NCBI RefSeq assembly: GCF_018139145.2
Contig: NC_059478.1
Location: 24,831,001 to 24,895,000 of the forward strand
From: Gymnogyps californianus
Taxonomy: Eukaryota > Chordata > Aves > Accipitriformes > Cathartidae
Reading direction: 5' to 3'
Length of the DNA: 64,000 bases
The notes under the pieces are model-generated. The model saw nothing but the letters and a program-made list of their open reading frames with translations. It did no database searches and was not told the DNA's origin. Within the stretch, counting starts at the first letter, position 1. Every line of letters starts with the position of its first letter. Shown here one piece after another: positions 36,439 through 46,640 of the stretch. Made by a program: the position numbers and the translations under genes.

Positions 36439-36480
36439 CATTGTGACATCACAGACGTGATGGCTTGTGAGATCACAATG
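36439..36480. repeat. Imperfect inverted repeat (15-bp arms, 12-bp spacer)
   Basis: Left arm cattgtgacatcaca (36,439-36,453) and right arm tgtgagatcacaatg (36,466-36,480) are inverted copies with 12 of 15 bases pairing; the spacer is gacgtgatggct. TGACATCA and ACGTGAT resemble CRE-type half sites. Just upstream 'atatgtca' occurs as a short direct repeat (about 36,381 and 36,403). Confidence 0.6.
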
Positions 36481-37489
36481 AGCGAGGCCGAAGGCGCTGA
36501 TTACTTAAGGAAGCACTTGCTGGGGCTATCGCACCCTATGAGGCTGGGAAACAAACACATCTCAGTTCACTTGACAACACAGTGAAACCCGCACAAGACT
36601 CCACACCGGCAGGACGCGAACTCGTCCAAACAGACCGCCCAGAAGCCATCCCAAAGATGCACAGTACAATTCCACTCCAATTTTATTAGGCCACCTCCGC
36701 TAGGCAACCCACTTTCATCAGCTCCTTGACTGGTCTCCTAAGACAGGCTTTGCCGTGTATTTTTAAACCTTCTCCACGAGTAACTGCGGATAGGCAAACG
36801 GGTCTAAGCTGGCGTCTGACGAAGTTCCACACAGCAAAGGACTGATCACTTAGAGGAAATGTAGAGGAAGGAAACAAAAAAAATTAAAACAAAGAAGCAA
36901 CAACAGAGATGCATACAGCAAAAGACTGGAAAGCCGCAGTGGAAGAGCGGATTTGGTATTAAGGAAAAGAACAGTTGCAGAGGATCGAACCAAGAATCCT
37001 CTAGTCCAGTCTCCTGCCTCTGCGTGGGAGCCATAAGAAAATGCACCAGGCTGAAGCTACACAAAATGGGGTTAACCAAGCCAATAGCTCTAGGAGGCCA
37101 AAAGGAGGCAGGCCTGTCCTTCCCTCTGTCTTACTCTCCCGCTGATTTCCTTACACCAGTTCCTGAGCTTGTCTGGCCCCTCTGTGAGCCAATTCAACCA
37201 CAGGAACCTATAAAAGGACTAATGCAGCCAGAATAAAATACAATTAAAACAAGATAGTTTCCTGCTGGTTTAGTGAGACAAATCAGCTCGGGGCCAGGCT
37301 GGATGAGCGCCAAAGCTCAAAGGAGATGATGGGCCCACACCGGCAGAAGCGGGAGGGAGATGAGCCATTGGGAGCTGTTGGTCAGCTCAGCCGCTCACCA
37401 AACCACGTACTCAGACCAGGATATGTACACCTGGGATGGCGTGGCACTTTGCAGGAAATGGAGAAGGTATCTTGACTCTAACAGCATAA

Positions 37490-37765
37490 ACACATAAAAC
37501 TTGAAGTCAGAAAGCCCATCGGACCATCCTGTCTGAACCTCATGTAATGCCGGCCATAAAGTTTCCACTTCATTGCTTCTGAATTGAGCCCAAAGGCTTG
37601 AACATCTTTCAGAAATGTTTCTGGCCTTGAATTCCAGCATCAAGTATGGAGGCTCCCCACTACCTTCAGACAGCTTGTTCCAATGGTCAATCCATTCGCT
37701 GTCAAAAAATAATACATCTTAGTTTTCATTCAAACTTTCCCAGCCCTGGTCTTTGGAGCAAGTTC
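37490..37765 (-). mobile_element. Ancient CR1 LINE 3' fragment
   Basis: On the plus strand, 'catcggaccatcctgtctga', 'acctcatgtaatgccggcca', 'cttcattgcttctgaattga', 'ttgttccaatggtcaatcca' and 'ttttcattcaaactttccca' follow the order of an old CR1 family abundant in turtles ('...ctagtctgacctcctgtataacacaggcca...ggttgttccaatggttaatta...'). The element is on the minus strand, in ERI3's own direction. It predates birds, so it should be shared with other archosaurs. Confidence 0.78.
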
Positions 37766-38334
37766 TGAAATTTATGGCATTTCAATGCTCTCAATCCACA
37801 GCAGAGCTCGCGGTGCCAGGAGTAAGAGATTTGTAGCTACTATGCTTCTAGTCAGTAAAAGCTACTATTGCATATTGGCCTAATTTAGTGGAAAGGAGAC
37901 ACAGCAGGCCACCCTTTGTTTAATGGAATCTAGCATGCATAATTACTTGATTTTCATACACGAGTGCCACAGTTGTTCAAACCACTTATACAGCCACACA
38001 CCTTCGTTATCTGAAAAATGAACTTGAAGGTTAACACCTGAGAGTGCCAAATGAATCTCAGTTTGGATTCAGGGAGACAACACTTGCATTGCTCAATACA
38101 CTGGTCACTTTTGATCTTCACAAATGAACTCCATAAGTGTTAAAAGAAAGTCTGTACTCTGCCAAAGCTCTGTCCTGGTAGACAGGCAAATGCTCCAAGC
38201 AGGGTAGCAGCTACAATGGGGCATGGTTTCCACACAACCCAGTCTCAGTGAGCCTGGAAAACCAGCCAAGGAAGATGCTGACCCTAATGTTCAACCACAG
38301 AAAAAATAATGACTGTAACAAATACAGCTGAAAT

Positions 38335-38362
38335 AAAAAAAATTTTTTTTTTTTTTTTTTTT
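38335..38362. repeat. A8T20 homopolymer junction
   Basis: Eight A run directly into twenty T, giving a perfect A8/T8 palindrome plus a T tract. No retroposon body is attached. Confidence 0.85.
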
Positions 38363-40875
38363 GGTTGGGAGTGAAGTATCTTTACCTGCACAACACATCT
38401 GGAGAGTATACAACTACTCAGCTGGCATTTGGCCAGCACAGGTAACTTCTCTTAGGGGAGAGAAAAGTTGCCAAATGGTATCTAGCAGCAACAGCCAGCA
38501 CCTCTGCTCTAGGTTACGCTTCGAGAGCCACAACTTGTCCTCTTCTCCTCTCATTCCCCTGCTTGCCATTGCACCATGCCGGTATATTAGCTCAGCACTA
38601 CTGAAGTAAAACACCAGGAGTCTCTGCGATGACCATTTCCAGCAATAACACGTGCTTCAGATCCAAGGACAGACTTCTGACAAATGCACAGTTGCTTAAT
38701 AGCCTTCAGTGTTCTCCTATGAGTACAGCCACAGTGGCCGGTCCTACACCGCTTACCTGAACTTCACCAGACCTGCGCTCTACAGTCCTGTAGCCCTTTA
38801 CTAGAGGTGGCTACTGGATCCATACAGGGGCAGAGTCAAGTGCAAAAACTTCACACATTTAAGTCTCTTCCAGAATCCCATTTCCAAAATTTAAGGGGGA
38901 AAAAAATAATATAAAAAAAATAAAATCAAGGCCTACCAAAGTTAACAGAGCCAAAATAAGCACCAAAACAGCTGTAATAGGGCCTCCTGAAGGAATGAAA
39001 TTGAAGTTAAGTATCTCTCAACTGCAGAGCAGAAACTTTAGGTCATATCAGTGTATACTCAATCCAAGGACTTCTTTATTTAGCATCAAGCACACAAGCA
39101 TTTTCTTTTTAATGCTTTAATGGGTTTCTTCTTTTGGATTTTGGTAACACTCAAATCTGTCTGGCTATACACACTAACTTTAAAAAAAAAAAACAAAAAC
39201 ACAAAAAAAACCCAACACACCATTCATGTAGAGCAACCCAAAGTTTGAGATGAACAAGAACCATAAAAGGGCTGCTTGTTGAAACAAGACAAGCATTTAG
39301 TCCACACTATAAACCAACACGAAAATTCAGTTGCAAAGGCCAGAATTCAGTACTTGAAAAGGGAAACAAAAATATCTGAAATCAAATTTCCCAAGGCCAG
39401 ACACTGAAGAGTAACCAACTGGACTTCTAACACATTACTTATTTTAAGAATAATTCATTCTTGAAAATAAAAGTTCAAATGCCAACTTTAACATCAAGTG
39501 ATATGAGATGCTACAATGTTGCAAAGAGCAACTAGACGATAAAATAAATTCAGGTTACCATTAAAAAAAAACCAAAAAAACAAACCCCTCAAACAACTGT
39601 CTAACAGCATCTGATGGGACAAGCGCCTTTGAGATGTACCTGCCCGGAGCCCTGCATACCTCATCCTTCCCGAGGCACAGTGCAAGCATCAACCTATCAG
39701 AAAACTTGCTGGCCCCTTGCATTGCAGCTAAAAGAATATTAAGAGTTCGGACTAAGCAGCAGCTGTCAGTCCACCCATTTCTGAAACCAAAAGCTCGATA
39801 AAGAGGTAAATAAAGAAGCAGTAAAACAAATGTCAGACTTATTGGCAAACAGGCCAGCAATGACCACGGAAATCCACGAGACACAGGACTTGTAAAAGAC
39901 AGAACATAAGGAGTAAGTGACAACACCTTTTCATACATTCCAGTTTAGAAGAAACACCTGTAACAGCACAGCAGCAAGAAAAGAACAGGAAAAGAAATTC
40001 CTACTGCCAGTCAGGAAACAAGTAAACAGATCCTGCACTTCTAAGCCTTCTCAAGTTCACTTCAGTCTCAAGGTCTGAGACAGGTGACCAGTTCAATCTC
40101 ACAGGATAAAAAAATGTGGGGGAAAAAAAAAAAATCAAACCTCCTACTCCCCCATCACCTCCGTCTATGAACCTCCGCATCCCAAGAGGAACAGGAAAAA
40201 TCCTCGTCGCTGCTTCCTCTCGCTCACCCCGCGCACGCCCCCCGCTCCCTGGGCGGACAGGTTTTTTCCCTTCCTCAAGCCCTAACAGCAACTGATCCCG
40301 CTCCGGCTAGGGCCTGGGGGACCGCTGCCACCGCCACCCTCGAGACTTCCACCCAAGGCAGAGCCCGGGGAGCAGAGGGCCCGGCAGCCCCGAGCTCCGG
40401 CGGAGAGGAGCGGGGGCTCGGCGTCGAGCGGACGAGGCGCCACCACGCCTGCCCGCCACCGCCCCGCGCCCTCCCCTCGGCCCGGGGCCGCCCCCCCCCG
40501 TCCCCAACGGCCTCCCCACACCCCCGCCGCCGCCCGTCCCCGGCCCGCAAGCCGGCTCGCCGCCCCACACTCCCGGCCGCGGGCCGCCGCCCCGGCGCAG
40601 GCCCCGCCGCCGCGGGGGGCCAGGCCGCGCCCTCCCGCCCCGGGCCAGGCCTCCACCCCCCGCCCCGGGCCACGACGGCCCCACGCCTCCGCCAGGCCTG
40701 CCGGGCCCCCGCGCCGGCCGGGCCCCGCCGCGGCCGTGCCGCCACCCGCTGCCCGGCGGCGCCGTGCCCCCCCACCCCCACCCCACCCCCGCGGCGGGGG
40801 CCGCCCCGGTCCGGCCCTCCCCCCCCCCCGCCCCACACACACTCCGCACCACGAGTCCCCAACACCGCCACTCAC

Positions 40876-41167
40876 CTCCGCGCACTCTGACCCCCGACCC
40901 CGCTCTGAGCGGCAGCGCCGCCGGCCAACCGCAGCGCCGCCTGCGGCCGCCGGGGGCGGGGCTTCCTCCCCGCCGCGCCCCCTCGCGCAGGCGCACGCCG
41001 CCGGCCGCGGCGCGGGGCACGCTGGGGCTTGTAGTTCGGCGCCGCCGCGCCGCCCCCTCGCCCTGCCCCGCCGCGTGGCCGCGCCTCGACGCCGCCGGCG
41101 CGCCGGCCTCGGCGGGTCGCCAGGCGCCGTCCCGCGGTGGTCGTCCCGCTGCGTGCCCATCGGCCAT
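40876..41167 (-). CDS. ERI3: ERI3 exon 1 (putative coding part, ends at a strong splice donor)
   Basis: The right end in transcript sense is firm: GCGGAG is followed by GTGAGT at 40875-40870. Reading across this donor to the acceptor at 31071 gives VRGVSDASGCSM, against VRRVLDASGCSM in human ERI3 as I remember it. This supports both the junction and the frame. In that frame an ATG at 41167-41165 (MADGHAAGR...) has G at -3 and +4 and would give 97 codons plus one base, so the protein would run somewhat longer than human at this end. The predicted residues are Gly/Arg/Ala-rich and only loosely resemble the human N-terminus, so this could be open CpG-island sequence. In the alternative model the transcript starts near 41,000, exon 1 is untranslated (40876-41020 has no ATG) and translation begins in exon 2. 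Confidence 0.5.
40985..40994. promoter_or_regulatory. NRF1-type site
   Basis: GCGCAGGCGC is a palindromic-core match to the NRF1 consensus and lies in the ERI3 CpG island, 17 bp from the ZNF143-type site. Confidence 0.6.
41011..41036 (-). promoter_or_regulatory. ZNF143/Staf-type promoter motif
   Basis: On the minus strand the sequence AACTACAAGCCCCAG followed by CGTGCCCCGCG matches the long ZNF143 (Staf) consensus, ACTACAA-TCCCAG--TGC--GCG, at nearly all fixed positions. Such sites normally sit within about 100 bp upstream of the start site, which would favour ERI3 transcription starting near or left of 41,010. Confidence 0.65.
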
Positions 41168-42044
41168 CCCTTCCCCTCCCCACCGGCTCACCTCCTCGTG
41201 TCCCCCGGGGCCGCCCCTTACCCCCCGGTGTGTCCCCAGGGGCCATCCCGCCGTGTCCGCCGGTGCCACCTCCCCCAGAGGCCTCCTCTCTCTGTGCTCG
41301 GCCCGGGCCCCAGCGACTCCGGCCTTCAGCAAACCCAGCGTCAGCTGTAAATGTGATATCACACACGCATGGAGTTCACGTTGGCTGCAGCGGAGAGAGA
41401 TCACGTCCCCTGTGCTGGGGCAGTGCTGCCTGCGGGTGTGGGTCTTCCCTCGCCCCCACTGCTGCCGGGCTCACGGTGCCACTTCACTTTGTTCTGGATC
41501 AGGTCAGTGCTGCCGGCACTGATAACTCTGTCGATCTTAACGGTGCCCGGGTAGGGCTGCACCAGTAACCGCAGCTGATGCTGGCCAGTGTTTCCTCCCT
41601 TCATTTGATTTGGATTAAGTCAAAGTCAGGTCCCTCAGCAAGCCTGGAGCTGTTGTTCCTCCCCCTCGCTTGGACATCAGTCACCGGCTTCCAGTTCTGT
41701 GTTCATGCAGCACTCTGATCCTAAACCTGTGTCTGGACCTTGCCCGGTCTCCGCTAGACGCCCATAAGCTGTGGCATCTCCTCCCCACGCACGTGGCTGG
41801 CACCCTCAGCCAGGACACTCACATCTTACCTGCAATGGTACCTCATCTTTAGCCTACTGCCGTGTCCGTAACCCTTGGAAAGCGCAGCTGCAACAACAAG
41901 CGTGCTAGCTGGGGCCATTCCCCGCTTTGCTTCCTTCCTTGCCCCCCACATTAACTCATGCCTCCACATTTCAAGCCAGCAGCTCCTTTGCACCATCCCT
42001 GATACTCCACACATGTGCGAAGAGCAAACCCAGTGTCACCGACT

Positions 42045-42130
42045 CGCACAAATAGGACTGCGAGGGATCCTAGAGGTCACCTCACCCATCCTCTGCCAGC
42101 AGGCAGGAGCAGTCCTACCTCTCTGTCATC
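42045..42130 (-). mobile_element. Small ancient CR1 remnant
   Basis: 'ggactgcgagggatcctaga', 'ggtcacctcacccatcctct' and 'gccagcaggcaggagcagtc' resemble the CR1 3' region read in reverse ('agggacctctggaggtcatctagtccaacc'). It is short and diverged. Confidence 0.45.
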
Positions 42131-45100
42131 TTGCTGTCCTCTTCAAATCATCCCTTAAGCCTTTCTCTGGCACCGTGCCTTAAAATATTGGACAAAGGTA
42201 AGCACCAGAGTGCAGAGATCACTGACTGCCGCTCCACGCAAAGCAGGCTGCTCGCACTTTCCTGGCTGCTTGGCCAGATCTGCCTGGTGCCCCTGCCTTT
42301 AATTGCATTGCTGACTCTTCAGGCTGGATTTGTCTTTTTGCTCTGTTTGTACGCAGCCTTGAACTTGGGAGGCCTGAATCATGAAAGTAGCGTGTCAGAA
42401 CTATAAAAATACCAACAGCAAACCATTTAATAATAGAAAGAATTCCTTTAAGCCCTCTTAGATTTGGCATCTCTCAGCCTCCCACCCACATAAGCAAGGA
42501 TAATGTGAAGTTTTACTTCTAAGCTTAGCTGTATCGCTGTGATTTGTCAAGCCTTTGGTGACTGATGTATGGTTTGCCAGGAGCCCAGGAGAGCGAATTG
42601 AGGGCCTTTGCGCTGTGGCATTCTTTGAGCAATCTGTCCCTGCCCGTCCTTATCAGGGATGGAAACTGGCTGAGACGTGCTTGAAATCACGCTGCAGCCC
42701 CAAAACTTGAAATTTAGGGCTCACAGCCTGCCTGTGTTTCTAGGAGGATGAGAGAGAGGAGGCCTCTTCACTGCTGACCTCTGCATCTAGCAATAAAAGA
42801 TATTTTTTTTCTCAGTCTAGACAAACAATGAATGGCTCATAGATGTGTGCATGTCCTTTTTTCATCAGCCAAGCCTCGTGCTGTTTCCCAGGTTTGTCAG
42901 GCAGCACAGCAGGCAGATTTCCTCCTGCCCATTTTTTTTGTGGGGGAACCCCTTTTCTCAGCTGAGCATCTGCAATAACCTGGGGCCACATCCTGGCCTC
43001 TGCCAGCCTCAGTGACCCTTGTGAGATCTGTACAAGTTGTCCTCCAAAGACTGCAGGGCAGCAATGCGACTCCCTTCAGCAACTGCACTTTCAAAGAGGT
43101 CCTTTTTTCTGGCACAGCTATCAGCTGCCAAAGAAGGGACCCAAACCAGTTTGAGGAGAGCCATGTTTTATTAAATAGTGTCACTGTTTCTGTAGTGTTC
43201 ATATCTAAGCCTGTCTTATGAGAGTGTGCAAGTCTCAGATGAACACTGCAGGCCACTGAAAATGTCACCTACAGATTAATCTGGCTCACTCCAGGCTTCT
43301 GGAAAAATGAACGAGGGTGATCAATAGGTATCCTGTGGTCTCCCCATCAATGCACATGGGCCCTGTAGCATCCTCGCTGGGAACAGGTCCCCTCCCTAAG
43401 GGACTCAGTCAGTGGCAGAGCTAGGAAATGCAAAGGTGGACAACTGCCATGGGGCCCTGGGCAAGCAATGCTGAGAAGCTGGGTCATGCAGATGGGGAAA
43501 AGTGGGCAAAAGGGCTGATAGTTGCTGATCAGGGTCACCTTATTTATTGCTGGTAGCACAGCCCATGCCAGTCCCGCTACCCCATTGCCTCAGGACCGAC
43601 AGAATCAGCCCTCTGTCAGTCCGAGAGCAAGTGAGCACGTTTCAGGAGCAGCTCTGGTGTCTTAATTGCTTGTCCTACTTTAGAGATTTTGGGATGTCTA
43701 GAAGCAGCCCAGAGGAAATAGGGTCCACGCTGGGGTGGTGTCTGGGCTGTCCTGATTTACACTAAGGACCATCTTCAAACTCTGGGTGGAAAGGGCAGCT
43801 CGAAGCTTCCAGCTGTGGCCCCCTCTCCTATGGCTGGATCCCCTGTGCTGCTGCCACCAGCAGATGCAGCAGCCTGGTCTACAGTTACCTGTAAGTTTTA
43901 TTTGTTTTAAAACCCCAACAGTTTCTTAACAAAGCATCATTTCATTCAGCACAGATGTGCAGCCACCTCTGGGCTGACGGATGGACAGGGCTTTACGAGA
44001 AGGCAGCAAACTGGTGGGGCAGGGTAAGGCAGAAAATACAGAATAAACCCCCCCGACCCCGCATGGCAGCTCCAGGGGATCCTCCATGTGACTAAAGGGC
44101 TGAGCCCATCCTAGCCCAAGATGAAGTATCAGGTCGCTGCCTGCTGCTGGGTCAGCACAGAGGAGGAGGGAGGGTCCCAGCGACTGCCTCCCCAGCCCTG
44201 CTCCCGGCGCCTCTGCCCAAGGGCCCAAGGAGCACAGCTCCTTTTAAAGCAATGGGATTTTACATGATTATGGCACAAAGAAACATCACCTCATTTTAAA
44301 GGCGACTCCTTTAGTTCTTTTCAGCTGCTTATGCTGAATGCAACTTTTAAATGTCTTATAATACACATGACAAGTAGTCTTGTATCACTGTTTTCTACTT
44401 AACAAGTTAATAACGTGCCAACCCAAATCCTTCAGTTACTAACGCCACCGGTGGGACTCATTAACCAACGTGAACACATATTTAAGGGAATACTAATATT
44501 CACAACGTACATTTTTATATTCGTGTTGTCATTCTTGAAACCACAGCTCAGTTCATGTATTCTGTTGAAACATTTGTTTGCAGAGGATTTCTCTCTCCCT
44601 TTTCCTCTAAACACGTATACTATCACTGGGGTATTACTCTGGTGAATGATATTAATGACAGCTTGTCATCATGGAAAGCTATTCCTAGCTGTCAATTAAA
44701 GGGTGTTTTGAAAGAAAGCAGCTCATTCAACCCCGGTGGGAGCAAGTGTCTCTCATTGTTTGACAGTGACCCCCTTGATGAATTTGGGAGCAGCAGCAAC
44801 AGCAGCTCTGTGGGGCCAGGAGGTTTGCAGATGGCAGCACAGGGCTCTTGGGTGATAAGGACAGGACATTTTAAAAGTGCTGATGTCCTTAGCAAAGCAA
44901 AGGCAAAGGAGGATTTCAGATCATAAAAGCAATCCACATGTAGGAGTATAGGCCAGGAAAGGAGTTCCAGGGATACTGAGCCATTCTCCTCCATCTTGTA
45001 ATATAATTTCCCATCCAACAACCCAGTAAATTTATCAACCTCCATCTTCAAATATGTTTGTTTACTTGCCCATGCTAACCCAAGCAGAAGGCTTCTTAAG

Positions 45101-45334
45101 GTCTTCGCTGCCTGATAGATGGGAAACTTCCCCTAATTCCCGGATAAAATATATTCATAGCTAGTTTACACTAATTTACTCCGGCAAAATGATCCTTTGC
45201 TTTAACTTGTGGGTTTTTTTCCTCCCCTGGTGTATTTATAGGCAGATCCCAGTCATCTTTGTCATCTTTGTTTTGCTGGGCTAAACAAACCATTTTATTC
45301 TTGTGTCTCCTGACTACCTTAGCTTTCCATTTCC

Positions 45335-45475
45335 CACACCATCTTAGTAGACCTCCTCTGCACCTGCTCCAGTTTCAATTAAATTTTCTTGAGCACGAGC
45401 GCCCAGCCTGGTACGTGGTATTCCTGAGCTGGGCTCCAAGGCCTCGTACAATATTTGTCACTTGACCCTATAAAT
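45335..45475 (-). mobile_element. Ancient CR1 LINE fragment
   Basis: 'gtagacctcctctgcacctg', 'ctccagtttcaattaaattt', 'tcttgagcacgagcgcccag' and 'gtggtattcctgagctgggc' follow the order of the CR1 3' part in reverse ('...cctcctctgcacctgctccagtt...ttcttgaacacgggtgaccagaact...gtattcc...'). It is an old family, minus strand. Confidence 0.65.
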
Positions 45476-46422
45476 ATCACTCATAGAAACATGCTTAATT
45501 TCTATATTTCCCCCCTCAACAGGGTGGTCCACTCTCAGGGCTTTCTTGTTCCTTTTATTTTCCTAAGCACTCCTTGCACAGTAATAAAAATGTACAGACT
45601 CAGTGGGGATCTGTTTTAACTTCAAATGTGCTGATTCAGTTCAAAAACCATTAATTCAGCGGGAATCAGGGCCATGGGGTGGAAATCCTTTTCCAGTTAA
45701 AACAGAGGTGAGAGGGACAGCCTTTGGCAGGCTAGGAAATAAAGTGCATTAGAAAAACATAGCAGGACATCAGAAAGTGGCTATTGACTGGGCTATATTA
45801 ACAGAGGACGAGGGAGTCTTGGACATTTCAGATCAGGACAGGATGTCTCTGTAGAAGATCTGCTGGAGCTTGAATTTGGGCAAAGCTCGGGGGTTTGATG
45901 CGTGGGAGCATTACCTTTCTCTAGCCTGTGCTTTGCTGGGTTGGACATGATGGTCCCTGCTGGACCTCACATTGACTGAACATGCAAGGCGCTGTACGAA
46001 GCTGGCCAGACAGGCTGGTCCTGTCTCCAAAAAATCCCCCGTTATTCAAGAGCGCAAGAGGATGCAATGAAATGCAAAGCAAATGCAAACAACTGTAGTT
46101 TGGGCTGCACGCCACCGCGGTTCCCCTCTGCATGGGTCCCGTGCGACCACCCCAGGCACAAGGGGCTTGGCACTGGATGTGAAACTACCACCAATGTGTG
46201 TGCTTCAGAAAGCAGGAACACACCTGGGTAAGGTGGCTTGGGTAAGGAGGGAGGGTGGAAAGTGCCCAGTGACTCCAGCTTTTGCCCCTTACCCCCACTC
46301 TGTATGTGGGATGAGCAGAAAAACTACCTACGTGTGTCAGGAAGGTGTCAGCACCAAAGCACAAAATAAAACGACCACTCACCAGAGCATTTCCACAAGA
46401 CGTTTGACCGAAGGAATACATA

Positions 46423-46640
46423 GGCTGAACATCAGGAGAAATTTCCTGAGGCTGCGATGCATTAAATTGTGGGATCACCTCCTGAGAGGAGCGGTGGGAA
46501 CCATGAAACCAGCCACTTACAGCACCATAAAACATCCCGTTGGTGCCAACCCGATTCCGGTTCAAGGAAGCTGCACTGAATCATCTACCATGCCTTTTCC
46601 AACTCTCGCTCCTAAAAATCAGACCCAAGAAGTACAAAGA
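46423..46640 (+). mobile_element. Ancient CR1 LINE fragment (plus strand)
   Basis: 'ggctgaacatcaggagaaat', 'ttcctgaggctgcgatgcat', 'attgtgggatcacctcctga' and 'gaggagcggtgggaaccatg' parallel the sense strand of old CR1 3' regions ('...tgaacatcaggagaaatttcctaacggtgaggc...tgggatcaactccc...ggtggtggaagcc...'). Confidence 0.7.

Larger units (their letters stand above)
31072..40875 (-). other. ERI3 intron 1 (about 9.8 kb)
   Basis: This runs from the exon 1 donor (GT at 40,875-40,874) to the exon 2 tandem acceptor. It holds a small CpG-rich islet near 32,200-32,460, a TA/CA dinucleotide tract (32,133-32,158), a MIR-like fragment (36,055-36,210), an imperfect inverted repeat (36,439-36,480), an old CR1 (37,490-37,765) and an A8T20 run (38,335-38,362). 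The last part, 40,190-40,875, is CpG island. No further ERI3 exon was recognised. The 125-codon frame at 39,561-39,938 has no supporting features. Confidence 0.8.
1..41167 (-). other. ERI3: ERI3 gene, 5' part (five exons; 3' exons lie left of the window)
   Basis: This is the gene-level entry for the minus-strand ERI3 locus. Exons 2 to 5 translate to a protein that matches, nearly residue for residue, what I remember of vertebrate ERI3, a DEDDh 3'-5' exoribonuclease of the ERI1/3'hExo group (also called PRNPIP or PINT1). Four introns are complete, with GT-AG borders and conserved phases, and a fifth is cut by the left edge. The visible part carries exonuclease motif I (LDFEATC, exon 2) and motif II (GDWD, exon 5). 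The remaining residues, about 84 in human by my recollection, including motif III (HxxxD type), are not found in any frame of 1-7075 and must lie further left. The promoter is a CpG island, as expected for a widely expressed gene. Whether translation starts in exon 1 or exon 2 is unresolved. Confidence 0.93.
40190..41330. promoter_or_regulatory. ERI3: CpG island, ERI3 promoter
   Basis: An abrupt shift to very G+C-rich, CpG-dense sequence covers ERI3 exon 1 and its surroundings, typical of a vertebrate housekeeping promoter. No TATA box is near the expected start. Visible elements are a perfect GCGCAGGCGC NRF1-type site (40,985-40,994), a GC box GGGGGCGGGGC (40,952-40,962) and a ZNF143-type site (41,011-41,036). 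Long open frames on both strands (up to 365 codons) are a by-product of the lack of A/T stop codons. A divergent plus-strand transcript is possible, but no exon was recognised. Confidence 0.88.

Noticed and set aside
39561..39938. 125-codon minus-strand frame with a hydrophobic segment
   Set aside because: Looks like a membrane peptide at first sight, but it is in ERI3 intron 1, ends in a T-run-encoded Phe stretch, has no splice sites in phase and no family resemblance.
40282..41404. Long open frames on both strands (up to 365 codons) in the ERI3 CpG island
   Set aside because: They come from stop-poor G/C-rich sequence, overlap one another in several frames and are Gly/Arg/Pro/Ala repeats. 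Only the part of one frame that joins exon 2 in phase (40,876-41,167) has support.
43400..43450. MIR-like phrase 'gtcagtggcagagctaggaa'
   Set aside because: Too short and isolated to support a repeat call by eye.
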